This document shows, one piece after another, positions 18,621-25,639 of a stretch of DNA of 64,000 bases; the first letter of the stretch is position 1; each line of letters starts with the position of its first letter. The stretch is taken from NCBI GenBank assembly GCA_025964775.1, contig JAOPYE010000025.1:1-64000 (forward strand), in the 5' to 3' direction. Position numbers and translations under genes: made by a program. Below the pieces are notes generated by a model. The model was not told where the DNA came from and made no database searches. It saw only the letters and a list, made by a program, of their open reading frames with translations. The DNA comes from Marmoricola sp. Its GTDB lineage: Bacteria; Actinomycetota; Actinomycetes; Propionibacteriales; Nocardioidaceae.

Positions 18621-18671
18621 CGGTGGTTGAGGAGGTCCTCCTGCGACCGTCTCGGCCCTCCTCAACCGCCG
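18621..18671. repeat. Dispersed intergenic hairpin repeat, type B (compound copy)
   Basis: An outer inverted repeat (CGGTGGTTGAGGAGG at 18621-18635 with CCTCCTCAACCGCCG at 18657-18671) encloses GCGACCGTCTCGG, the constant flank seen in the other type B copies. It lies between two convergent genes and may also act as a terminator. Confidence 0.75.
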
Positions 18672-18679
18672 AGGTGAGG

Positions 18680-19735
18680 TCAGCGTGCCAAGTCGGGGTG
18701 TGCCCGGCCGCTGACCAGCGGCAGGTCGACGAAGGTGACGATGCCGGGCTCGGCCGCGCAGACGTAGGGGATCGAGTTCACGCAGTGGGCAGCGGTCACC
18801 ACGATGCCGGGGTTGCGTTCCAGACCGGCGGCGACCGTGCTCGGGTGCCAGCCGTGGATCATCACCATGCAGTCCGGGTCACCCTTGACCTCGACCTCGA
18901 AGCGCTTGCCCTCCGGGCCGAACTCCCACGGCGGGTCGAGATGCTCGTCGCCCATCAGCCAGTTCACCGCGACGCGGACGACCAAGGTGTCGCCGACGAA
19001 CGCCTCCCAGGCGAACTGCTGGGCGGCCACCTGGCCGGGCTCGATGACCCCGATGGGTGAGTCGATCGGCGCCGTCGCCACCGCTACCTCGCGACTGCTG
19101 CGGATCTCGGCGTCGGCGAACCCGAGTGTGTCGAGGCACATCTGGACCGACTGGCGGAACCCGTTGTCGAGCAGCGCCAGCATCGGGCCGTTCATCGCCT
19201 CCTCCGGCGTACCGCCGAACCCCATCAGGTGCCGGACCACGTCGGGCGCGTTGTAGGTGCGGATGTCGGAGTACTCCTCACCGCGCACGAACGTGATCGC
19301 CGAGGACAGGCCCGCGAAGAAGAGGGGCTGCTGCTCGGTCGCGCCGCCCGGGTCGATGCCGGTGCCGTGCAGGGTGACGCCCCCCGCCAGGCAGTGCGGC
19401 TCCATCCGGGAGCGCTCCTCCTCGGTCGGCCAGAACCAACCCAGCGGGGTGACGACGTTCTTGCCCGACTTCAGCAGCGCCGCAACCTCCTTGGGGTTCG
19501 GCATCAGCGGCGAGTACAGGACGCAGTCGGCCTCGAGGGCGAGGATCTCCTCGATGCTGTCGGTCGCCGTGATCCCGATCGGAGCACCCCCGATGATCTC
19601 GCCGACGTCCTTGCCGGCCTTGTCGGGAGAGTGGACCCAGCAACCGACGAGCTCGAGGTCGGGGTGCAGCAGGATCTGCCCGATCGCGGCCTGGCCGACC
19701 CCGCCGGTGGCCCACTGGATCACGCGCAACGCCAT
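18680..19735 (-). CDS. DapB-like NAD(P)-dependent reductase (dihydrodipicolinate reductase family)
   Basis: 351 residues. N-terminal Rossmann motif VIQWATGGVGQAAIGQIL (residues 5-22) and a C-terminal region GIDPGGATEQQPL typical of the amino-acid dehydrogenase/2,4-diaminopentanoate dehydrogenase branch annotated as dihydrodipicolinate reductase in mycobacteria and Rhodococcus. It is longer than true DapB (about 270 aa) and lacks the DapB catalytic context, so lysine biosynthesis is unlikely. ATG 19735 follows AAGGAG. The KstR-type box just upstream suggests control by lipid or steroid catabolites. Substrate unknown. Confidence 0.8.
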   Translation of the reverse strand: MALRVIQWATGGVGQAAIGQILLHPDLELVGCWVHSPDKAGKDVGEIIGGAPIGITATDSIEEILALEADCVLYSPLMPNPKEVAALLKSGKNVVTPLGWFWPTEEERSRMEPHCLAGGVTLHGTGIDPGGATEQQPLFFAGLSSAITFVRGEEYSDIRTYNAPDVVRHLMGFGGTPEEAMNGPMLALLDNGFRQSVQMCLDTLGFADAEIRSSREVAVATAPIDSPIGVIEPGQVAAQQFAWEAFVGDTLVVRVAVNWLMGDEHLDPPWEFGPEGKRFEVEVKGDPDCMVMIHGWHPSTVAAGLERNPGIVVTAAHCVNSIPYVCAAEPGIVTFVDLPLVSGRAHPDLAR

Positions 19736-19761
19736 CAGAACTCCTTAGAGCTGTCGGTACC

Positions 19762-19774
19762 TGAGCTTGTCGAA
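19762..19774. repeat. Short dispersed element, type A
   Basis: TGAGCTTGTCGAA, here in the 5' leader of the DapB-like gene. The same core recurs at 35672-35684 and 37263-37275, there inside coding sequence. Confidence 0.6.
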
Positions 19775-19776
19775 GG

Positions 19777-19790
19777 TAGAACACGTTCTA
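19777..19790 (-). promoter_or_regulatory. KstR-type operator upstream of the DapB-like gene
   Basis: TAGAACACGTTCTA has six-base arms TAGAAC/GTTCTA around two bases, an exact fit to the KstR pattern TnnAACnnGTTnnA. On the minus strand it abuts TATGCT, a plausible -10, so a bound repressor would cover the promoter. KstR (TetR family) responds to sterol-derived CoA thioesters in mycobacteria and Rhodococcus; no kstR gene is in this window. Confidence 0.78.
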
Positions 19791-19801
19791 GCATACGGCC
19801 G

Positions 19802-19841
19802 GGTTTCGAGACAGGCCGTGCACTGCCTTGCTCAACCACCG
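19802..19841. repeat. Dispersed intergenic hairpin repeat, type B (decayed copy)
   Basis: Constant flanks GGTTTCGAGAC and CTCAACCACCG enclose an inner part with loop TGC but a poorly pairing stem (AGGCCG/ACTGCC). It looks like a degenerate member of the family at 21501, 24845 and 33560. Confidence 0.7.
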
Positions 19842-19850
19842 TGACGGGCC

Positions 19851-20741
19851 TCAACCGGCACGCGAGGCGACCAGCTCGCTGAGCGCGTCCAGGCACCGCA
19901 GATCGATGGTCGCCGGCACGAGGATGAACTCGTCGCAGCCAGCAGCTGCGGCTCCGTCGAGCACCTCACCCAGGATCGCGGGCGTCGCCGCCCTCGCCGT
20001 ACGCCCGATGGCAGCCGACAGCTCAGCACCCAGGAAACCGAGGTAGCGGGCCGTGAACGCCTCCAGTACCTCGGGCGCGTCCGGTACGCCGAGGGCGACG
20101 AAGCAGCCGCTGACCTTGCGCGGGGGGCTCGTGCGACCGGCTTCGCGCCAGCAGTTCTCGGCCAGCTCGTTGGTCCGGAGGATCTCGGAACGGTCCCCGG
20201 GGATGCTGAAGGCGCTGATCCCGTCGGCCCACTGCGCGGCGCGACGCATCGCCTTGGGGCCCATGGCGCCTGCCAGGATCCTGGGTCCACCGGGCTGGAC
20301 AGACGCCGGCCCGACCGGATCGGCACCCTCGAACGGAGGCCGCCCGGCCAACAGGGCCTTCAGCTCGATCACGTTCTCGTCCAGCCGCTGGTGGCGCGCA
20401 CCGAACTCGCTGTCCAGCGCGCGGTAGTCGTGCTCACGACCGCCCACACCGACGGCCACCTCGAGCCGTCCTTCGGAGAGCTGGTCAAGGGTCCCGATCT
20501 GCTGGGCGACCATCGCCATCCGGTGCTGCGGCAGCACCCAGAGGTTCGCCAGCACCCGGACCCGGGTGGTCACGGCTGCACACGCACCGAGTGACGCCAC
20601 CATCTCCGGGTTCGAGAACGTGACCCGTTCGCCGGCGGACACGCTCGAGAACGGGCCGGCATCGATGCCCCTGGCCCAGTCGAGGGTCGTGCCCGGGCCG
20701 TAGCCGGGTGCCATCTGCGGAAGTGCGACGCCGATCTCCAT
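19851..20741 (-). CDS. LLM-class F420-dependent oxidoreductase
   Basis: 296 residues, luciferase-like monooxygenase fold. Typical blocks are MEIGVALPQMAPG at the start, ACAAVTTRVRVLANLWVLPQHRM, the loop EGRLEVAVGVGGREHDYRAL, and GPRILAGAMGPKAMRRAAQWADG. In actinobacteria such proteins mostly use F420 rather than FMN. It is transcribed divergently from a thioesterase gene over a KstR-type box, so a place in sterol or lipid breakdown is inferred. It ends 115 bases upstream of the DapB-like start on the same strand. Confidence 0.9.
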   Translation of the reverse strand: MEIGVALPQMAPGYGPGTTLDWARGIDAGPFSSVSAGERVTFSNPEMVASLGACAAVTTRVRVLANLWVLPQHRMAMVAQQIGTLDQLSEGRLEVAVGVGGREHDYRALDSEFGARHQRLDENVIELKALLAGRPPFEGADPVGPASVQPGGPRILAGAMGPKAMRRAAQWADGISAFSIPGDRSEILRTNELAENCWREAGRTSPPRKVSGCFVALGVPDAPEVLEAFTARYLGFLGAELSAAIGRTARAATPAILGEVLDGAAAAGCDEFILVPATIDLRCLDALSELVASRAG

Positions 20742-20794
20742 GCGCCGACCTTCTCAGATCTGCTCGGCGTGCTCAGCCTCACGTCGCCAGAAAC

Positions 20795-20808
20795 TGGAAC
20801 TCGTTCTA
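20795..20808. promoter_or_regulatory. KstR-type operator between LLM oxidoreductase and thioesterase genes
   Basis: TGGAACTCGTTCTA fits TnnAACnnGTTnnA with one arm mismatch. It lies 11 bases before the thioesterase ATG and 53 bases from the divergent LLM start. TCTAGT at 20805-20810 could be the -10 of a leaderless thioesterase transcript. Confidence 0.7.
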
Positions 20809-20819
20809 GTGTGAGACCC

Positions 20820-21500
20820 ATGAGCCAACCCCCGTTCGAGTACCGGACCGTCGACATGACCGACGAGGAATTCGCCGACGAACAGGCCGTGTACGGCGGT
20901 CTCACCCAGGCGCTCCGACGGCTCGGCGAGGTCAGTCTTCGCACCATCGTCGACCACGACACGGTCATCGCCGCGACTCGTCAGGTCGAGGAGCTCACGG
21001 CTCGCCTCGAGGCCGAGATGATCCCCGGCAACTTCGGCGTCGTGGTGACGACCAGCGGGCACGTCCGTGGCTACGGCAACGCCGTGGTCGGCATGCGCAA
21101 CCCGATCGCGCCGCCGCTGAAGATCGTGCAGGACCGGGTCAAGGGCGGCGCCCGATCCGAGTTCTTCCTCAACGCGCTCTACGAGGGCCCTCCGGGCAAG
21201 GTCCACGGCGGGGTGCTCGCCCTGGTGCTCGACCAGATCTTCGGCGAGGCCGCCGCAGCAGGCGGAACCCCGGGGATGACGGGGACCCTGACCCTGCGCT
21301 ACCGCCGGCCGACAGCGCTGGGCGCGTGCTCGGCCGAGGCGTGGGTGGCGTCGGCCGCCGGCATCAAGACCATCGTGAAGGGCTGGCTCAAGGACGCCGA
21401 CGGCGAGGTCACCGTCGAGGCCGAAGGCCTGTTCATCCTGCCGCGCTGGGCTCGCGAGCAGCTGGCTGCCAGCGGAGAGACCCCGCCCCAGTACGAGTGA
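20820..21500 (+). CDS. PaaI-type hotdog thioesterase
   Basis: 226 residues from ATG 20820. The C-terminal half has the PaaI/hotdog pattern: GPPGKVHGGVLALVLDQIFGEAA (substrate-binding helix, near residue 125) followed by TGTLTLRYRRPTALGACSAEAW. The N-terminal about 90 residues are a family-specific extension. It should cleave acyl-CoA thioesters in the cytosol. No ribosome site is seen and the likely promoter is very close, so leaderless translation is probable. Longer starts exist but would overlap the KstR-type box. Confidence 0.88.
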   Translation: MSQPPFEYRTVDMTDEEFADEQAVYGGLTQALRRLGEVSLRTIVDHDTVIAATRQVEELTARLEAEMIPGNFGVVVTTSGHVRGYGNAVVGMRNPIAPPLKIVQDRVKGGARSEFFLNALYEGPPGKVHGGVLALVLDQIFGEAAAAGGTPGMTGTLTLRYRRPTALGACSAEAWVASAAGIKTIVKGWLKDADGEVTVEAEGLFILPRWAREQLAASGETPPQYE

Positions 21501-21540
21501 GGTTTCGAGACGGTTGCTGCGCAACCTCCTCAACCAACGG
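21501..21540. repeat. Dispersed intergenic hairpin repeat, type B
   Basis: Flank GGTTTCGAGAC, inner stem GGTTGC-TGC-GCAACC, flank TCCTCAACCAACGG. It begins at the base after the thioesterase stop and ends 8 bases before the stop of ndh. Confidence 0.85.
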
Positions 21541-21548
21541 GGGCTGAG

Positions 21549-22991
21549 TCAGGCGTCGTGGCGGCCGCGGACTCCTGCGTCCGTCAGCCGTGCCTCTTCG
21601 AGCGCCTGGGCCTCGAGCTCCTCGCGACTCCGCTCGGAGCCCGGGGCGCTGACGAGCTCGCGGGCACCACCGTCGAGCCGCTTGAGCGCCTCGCGCGCGA
21701 AGATCTGCTGCTCGGTCACGGTCCGCTCGGAGCGGTCGTTGCCGATGAACGTGACGGTCCAGTGCAGCAGCGCGGTGACCTGGTTCTTGAAGCCGGTGAT
21801 GTAGAAGAGGTGCACCGCGAGCCACATCAGCCACGCGACGAACCCGGACAGCCGCAGCTTGCCGACCGTGGCGACCGCGCTGAATCGCGAGATCGTGGCC
21901 ATGCTGCCCTTGTCGAAGTAGTGGAACCCGGCCTGCGGGGCCTTGTTGCGCAATCGTCCGTCGATCTCGCGCGCGGCGTACTGTGCGCCCTGGATCGCGA
22001 CCTGCGCGACCCCGGGGAGGTTGTCCAGCGCGACCATGTCGCCGACCACGAAGACCTCGGGATGCCCGGGGAGCGTCAGGTCGGGGTTGACCGAGATCCG
22101 TCCGGCCCGGTCGAGCGCGGCACCGGTCTGGTCGGCGAGGATGCGGCCGAGCGGGCTCGCCTGGACACCGGCCGCCCACACCTTGGTCACGGCTTCGATC
22201 CGGCGACGCGTGCCGTCGCGGTCCTGGACCTCCAGGCCGCGCTCGTCCACGGCGATCACCATCGCGCCGAGCTGGACCTCCACCCCGATCTTTGCGAGCT
22301 TGGCCTCGGTCCAGGCTCCGAGCTTCGCCCCGAAGGGCGGCAACACCTGCGGTGCGGCATCGAGGAGGATCACGCGGGCCTGGCGGGTGTTGATCGAGCG
22401 GAAGTCGCTCTTGAGGGTCTTGTGGGCCAGCTCGGCGATCTGGCCGGCCATCTCGACGCCGGTCGGGCCGGCGCCGACGACGACGAACGTCAGCAGGTGA
22501 TCGACGTCCTGGCCGCGCGCCGCCATCACCTCGGCGAGCTCGAAGGCCCCGAAGATGCGGCCTCGCAGCTCGAGGGCGTCATCGATGCTCTTCATGCCCG
22601 GGGCGAACTCGGAGAAGTGGTCGTTGCCGAAGTAGGACTGGCCGGCGCCTGCCGCGACGATCAGGGAGTCGTACTCGGTGATCAGCTCGCGGCCCAGTAC
22701 GTTCGAGGTGACCGAGCGGTGCTCGAGGTCGATCCCGGTGACGTCGCCGAGCAGGACGGTGGCGTTCTTCTGCCGGGACAGCACCTCGCGGGTCGGCGGA
22801 GCGATCTCGCCCTCGGACAGGATGCCGGTCGCGACCTGGTAGAGCAGCGGCTGGAAGAGGTGGTGCGTGGTCCTGGCCACGACGGTCACGTCGACGTCGG
22901 AGTGGCGCAGCGCCTTGGTGCCGAAGAGGCCGCCGAAGCCGGAGCCGATCACGACCACCCGGTGCCGCTGGTGCTCCGTCTTGGATGCCAT
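21549..22991 (-). CDS. ndh: Type II NADH dehydrogenase (NDH-2)
   Basis: 480 residues. FAD-binding VVVIGSGFGGLFGTKAL (residues 12-28), NADH-binding VVVGAGPTGVEMAGQI (near 167), and the second FAD-contact block PEVFVVGDMVALDNLPGVAQ (near 311) with AIQGAQYAA after it identify NDH-2. A hydrophobic stretch near residue 385 (LRLSGFVAWLMWLAVHLFYI) is typical of actinobacterial NDH-2 and would hold it at the membrane. It oxidises NADH and reduces menaquinone without pumping protons. The C-terminal 50 residues are charged and variable. No partner gene adjoins. Confidence 0.95.
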   Translation of the reverse strand: MASKTEHQRHRVVVIGSGFGGLFGTKALRHSDVDVTVVARTTHHLFQPLLYQVATGILSEGEIAPPTREVLSRQKNATVLLGDVTGIDLEHRSVTSNVLGRELITEYDSLIVAAGAGQSYFGNDHFSEFAPGMKSIDDALELRGRIFGAFELAEVMAARGQDVDHLLTFVVVGAGPTGVEMAGQIAELAHKTLKSDFRSINTRQARVILLDAAPQVLPPFGAKLGAWTEAKLAKIGVEVQLGAMVIAVDERGLEVQDRDGTRRRIEAVTKVWAAGVQASPLGRILADQTGAALDRAGRISVNPDLTLPGHPEVFVVGDMVALDNLPGVAQVAIQGAQYAAREIDGRLRNKAPQAGFHYFDKGSMATISRFSAVATVGKLRLSGFVAWLMWLAVHLFYITGFKNQVTALLHWTVTFIGNDRSERTVTEQQIFAREALKRLDGGARELVSAPGSERSREELEAQALEEARLTDAGVRGRHDA

Positions 22992-23149
22992 GGCTCCATT
23001 CTCCCGAATTCACGCTCGCGGCGACAATCCAGGTGGCGTCTACTCGGTCACACACGTCCCGGAACTGTGCGCGGAATGTGGTTTGATCGGGGTAGTGGGA
23101 TGGGCACAGCCCTGAAGACCGTCCCCCTCACACCCAGGAGTTCGCTCGA

Positions 23150-24109
23150 GTGCCCTGGAACATGCAGACGCTCGCCTTGCCGGCCAGTCCTCCGTCCGTG
23201 CGCCTTGCGCGCGACTGGGTGACGGGCGTCCTGGTCGAGATCGGTCGCGAGGAGCTCGCCGACAGCGCGAGGTTGGCCGTCTCCGAACTGGTCACCAACG
23301 CGATCCTGCACGCCGACCCCCCGATGAGCGTGCACGTGCGCGGGACGGTGGCGCACCCGCGCATCGAGGTCACCGACCAGTCGCTGGTCCCGCCCCGTCA
23401 GGGCGGCGAGCGGGTCGAGCTCGACCCTGACGACGAGTTCTCGTGGACCACCGTGGGACGCGGCCTCGATCTGGTCGCCAGCTACGCGCACGCCTGGGGT
23501 GCCGACATCGACCCGCGCGGCTTCGGCAAGGTGGTCTGGTTCGAGCCGGCGGCCGAACCGCAGGACACCCCGGTGGAGGGAGCGCTCTTCGACCTCGACG
23601 AGGCGATCGCGGCCCTCGGCGGCGCGCCGCTCGATCCCGCCGACATGCTCGCCATCGAACTGCTCAACCTGCCGACCGAGCTCTTCTCGCACCTGCGGAT
23701 GCACTTCAACGAACTCGGTCGGGAGCTGCGCCTGCTCTCGATCAGTGCGCCCGACCGGTACCCGATCGCCAGCGAGTTCGCCCAGGCCTACCTCCAGGTC
23801 GAGCAGGAACGCCGCCAGGTCATCGGTCTCGACGTCCTCGATGCAGCCATGCGTGACGGCCTGGAACGGGTCGACCTCACCTACGCGGCACCCCCCTCGG
23901 CGCCGGCGTCGATGGCCCGGATCGGGCACCTGCTCGAACAGGTCTACGACACCCTGACCGGGGAAGCGCTACTCGCGATGCGACCACCGCCGACGCTGAT
24001 CGCCCTGCAGCGCTGGTACCTCGGCGAGTTCGTCCGCCAGGGCGCCGGCGAGCGGCCGCTGCCGTGGCAGGGCCCGACCACCCTGACAGCGCGCCAGGAG
24101 GTTTCGTGA
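23150..24109 (+). CDS. HATPase (anti-sigma/RsbW-like) protein with C-terminal helical domain
   Basis: 319 residues from GTG 23150 (AGGAG 9 bases upstream). Residues 1-125 form a GHKL ATPase domain: N-box SELVTNAILHADPP (near 46) and G2-box TVGRGLDLVASYAHAWG. This is the layout of serine-kinase anti-sigma factors of the RsbW type. The C-terminal two thirds (LFDLDEAIAALGG ... VDLTYAAPPSAP) are unfamiliar and helical; in related proteins such a part is linked to signalling output. No PP2C phosphatase or STAS partner is in the window. Its stop overlaps the crcB start (GTGA), which couples it to the fluoride channels. Confidence 0.8.
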   Translation: MPWNMQTLALPASPPSVRLARDWVTGVLVEIGREELADSARLAVSELVTNAILHADPPMSVHVRGTVAHPRIEVTDQSLVPPRQGGERVELDPDDEFSWTTVGRGLDLVASYAHAWGADIDPRGFGKVVWFEPAAEPQDTPVEGALFDLDEAIAALGGAPLDPADMLAIELLNLPTELFSHLRMHFNELGRELRLLSISAPDRYPIASEFAQAYLQVEQERRQVIGLDVLDAAMRDGLERVDLTYAAPPSAPASMARIGHLLEQVYDTLTGEALLAMRPPPTLIALQRWYLGEFVRQGAGERPLPWQGPTTLTARQEVS

Positions 24110-24522
24110 GCCGACCTCCCCTGCCGGTCGCTCTGGGTGCGGCCGCGGTCGGAGGAGTCATCGGTTCCCTAGCGCGCTACGGGCTCACCGTCTGGTTCCC
24201 GATCGGCACCGGGTTCCCCTGGACCGTGTTCTGGATCAACGTCCTCGGGTGTGCGTTGCTGGCCGCCTTGCCGGCACTGGCCGCGGTCCGGCGTACGCCG
24301 TGGTTGGGCGTGTTCCTCGGCACCGGGGTCCTCGGCGGCTTCACGACGATGTCGGCAGCCTCAACCGAGACCGTCAGTCTCTTCGAGGCGCACCGCGCCG
24401 GCACGGCCGTCGCCTACTCCGGCGGGACCCTGCTCGCGGCGCTGGTCGCCGCATGGCTGGTCAGCCGGTGGATCGACCCTGCGGCCCGCGACGCCGCCGA
24501 GCAGAACGAGGTCGACCTGTGA
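24106..24522 (+). CDS. crcB: Fluoride channel subunit CrcB/Fluc (first copy)
   Basis: 138 residues with four membrane segments. GTG 24106 overlaps the upstream stop (GTGA) and has CCAGGAGG just ahead. Diagnostic blocks are GGVIGSLARYGLT (residues 16-28), the conserved NVLGCALL, and GVLGGFTTMSAAS, which corresponds to the GGFTTFS Phe/Thr/Ser track for fluoride. Fluc channels are dual-topology dimers that expel F-. Having two adjacent copies suggests a heterodimer. Confidence 0.95.
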   Translation: MSRPPLPVALGAAAVGGVIGSLARYGLTVWFPIGTGFPWTVFWINVLGCALLAALPALAAVRRTPWLGVFLGTGVLGGFTTMSAASTETVSLFEAHRAGTAVAYSGGTLLAALVAAWLVSRWIDPAARDAAEQNEVDL

Positions 24523-24854
24523 CCGCCCTGCTCGTCGCGCTCGGTGCGGCGGTCGGCGCCCCGGCAAGACTGCTGGCGGCCCACCTGCTCGACGGGCGTC
24601 GCAGCCCCCTGCACGCCGGGACGCTGCTCGTGAACCTGGCCGGGTCAGCTCTCCTCGGATGGTTGGTCGGCCACGGTGTCGGGACGCACCCGATGGCGCT
24701 GTTCGGCACCGGCTTCTGCGGAGCCTTCACGACGTACTCGGCGGTGGCGGTGCAGTCGGTCGACAGGGGCGGCGTTCGCGGGCTCCTGTACGCCGTCGGC
24801 ACGGTGCTGGGGTGCCTGGGCGTGGCCTGGCTGGGGTACCGGCTCGGTGGTTGA
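24519..24854 (+). CDS. crcB: Fluoride channel subunit CrcB/Fluc (second copy)
   Basis: 111 residues from GTG 24519, again overlapping the preceding stop as GTGA. Four short membrane segments. Blocks ALGAAVGAPARLLAAHLLD, TLLVNLAGSALLGWL and GFCGAFTTYSAVAVQS match Fluc. It is shorter than the first copy and has few charges in its loops, as expected of one partner of an antiparallel heterodimer. Its stop TGA is supplied by the type B repeat at 24845 (GGTGGTTGAGG). Confidence 0.93.
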   Translation: MTALLVALGAAVGAPARLLAAHLLDGRRSPLHAGTLLVNLAGSALLGWLVGHGVGTHPMALFGTGFCGAFTTYSAVAVQSVDRGGVRGLLYAVGTVLGCLGVAWLGYRLGG

Positions 24855-24883
24855 GGAGGGCCGGCACGGCCCGTCTCGAAACC
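24845..24883. repeat. Dispersed intergenic hairpin repeat, type B
   Basis: In reverse complement: flank GGTTTCGAGAC, inner stem GGGCCG-TGC-CGGCCC, flank TCCTCAACCACCG. Loop TGC and both flanks match the copies at 21501 and 33560 while the stem sequence differs but still pairs. It overlaps the last codons of the second crcB. Confidence 0.85.
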
Positions 24884-24899
24884 GGGTGCGGTCGCACGC

Positions 24900-25247
24900 C
24901 TAACCCCACCCCCACTCATGGAGCTGCTCGTCCTCGATGCCGAAGTGGTGGGCGAGCTCGTGGACCACGGTGATCGCGACCTCCTCGGTGAGCTCCTCGA
25001 CGTCGGCGCACATGCGCAGCAACGGGCCGCGGAAGACGAAGACCTGGTCCGGGGGAACGAAGGTGTAGGCGCTCCCCCGTTCGGTCAGCGGTGTGCCGAC
25101 GTACAGGCCCAGCAGGTCGTCCTCACCGGGTGGCGGCTCGTCCTCCACGAGGACGACGACGTTGTCGAGCAGCGCCGCCAGCGGAGCCGGTACGCCGTCG
25201 AGGGCGTCGGCCACCAGGGCGTCGAAGGCGTCCTCGTCCAGCATCAC
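24900..25247 (-). CDS. Minimal MMP-like zincin metallopeptidase family protein (DUF1025 type)
   Basis: 115 residues. The C-terminal VVHELAHHFGIEDEQLHEWG carries HExxH plus the family-typical HFGI(D/E)xxxL. The N-terminal acidic half includes the conserved VEDEPP and GLYVGTPLTERG blocks. These small actinobacterial and proteobacterial zincins are predicted Zn proteases without a known substrate. No signal peptide. A tandem start (GTG/ATG) is present at the beginning, so the first residue is uncertain by one codon. Confidence 0.88.
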   Translation of the reverse strand: MMLDEDAFDALVADALDGVPAPLAALLDNVVVLVEDEPPPGEDDLLGLYVGTPLTERGSAYTFVPPDQVFVFRGPLLRMCADVEELTEEVAITVVHELAHHFGIEDEQLHEWGWG

Positions 25248-25287
25248 CAGACCAGACTAGGAGGCGTGTGTCAGCGGCTGATCAGAT

Positions 25288-25316
25288 TTGGCCGGCCCCT
25301 GCGGCGGCCCTATGCT
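25288..25316 (+). promoter_or_regulatory. Sigma-70-type promoter of the tRNA-Glu/tRNA-Asp unit
   Basis: TTGGCC (25288-25293) and TATGCT (25311-25316) are 17 bases apart, a near-consensus housekeeping promoter about 37 bases ahead of the tRNA-Glu 5' end. Confidence 0.7.
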
Positions 25317-25359
25317 TGGTCGGTCCGGAGCGCCGAGAACCTCGGAGTGCGATGGGCAG

Positions 25360-25432
25360 GCCCCCATCGTCTAGTGGCCTAGGACGTCGCCCTTTCACGG
25401 CGGTAGCACGGGTTCGAATCCCGTTGGGGGTG
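25360..25432 (+). tRNA. tRNA-Glu(TTC)
   Basis: 73-base cloverleaf: acceptor GCCCCCA/TGGGGGT, anticodon loop CT-TTC-AC between GTCGCC and GGCGG, T arm ACGGG-TTCGAAT-CCCGT, discriminator G. The CCA end is not encoded. Confidence 0.97.
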
Positions 25433-25498
25433 CGATTGGGAGCAGAGCCCCGGCATGAGTTAGCATTCCGTGGCTTCACTTCATGGAGCAGCACACCA

Positions 25499-25572
25499 GG
25501 CCCCGTAGCGCAGTTGGTTAGCGCGCCGCCCTGTCACGGCGGAGGCCGCGGGTTCGAGTCCCGTCGGGGTCG
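25499..25572 (+). tRNA. tRNA-Asp(GTC)
   Basis: 74-base cloverleaf: acceptor GGCCCCG/CGGGGTC, anticodon loop CT-GTC-AC flanked by CCGCC/GGCGG, T arm GCGGG-TTCGAGT-CCCGT, discriminator G. CCA not encoded. It lies 66 bases after tRNA-Glu and is probably co-transcribed. Confidence 0.97.
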
Positions 25573-25598
25573 CAGAGACGCAGTACTGGAAAGCAGCG

Positions 25599-25625
25599 AA
25601 GCCCGGACCTACCAGGTCCGGGCTT
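25599..25625. terminator. Rho-independent terminator after tRNA-Asp
   Basis: 12-bp stem AAGCCCGGACCT/AGGTCCGGGCTT around loop ACC, followed by a short T stretch. It also faces the convergent sigma-factor gene. Confidence 0.9.
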
Positions 25626-25639
25626 TCGTGCGTCCGGCG

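Noticed and set aside
21558..23222. 554-codon open frame opposite ndh
   Set aside because: High-GC antisense shadow; the minus strand has all NDH-2 motifs, and this frame shows no domain and extends into the next gene.
23992..24110. Fluoride riboswitch before crcB1
   Set aside because: crcB1 starts inside the preceding stop codon and the upstream 100 bases are coding; no crcB-motif pseudoknot sequence is visible.
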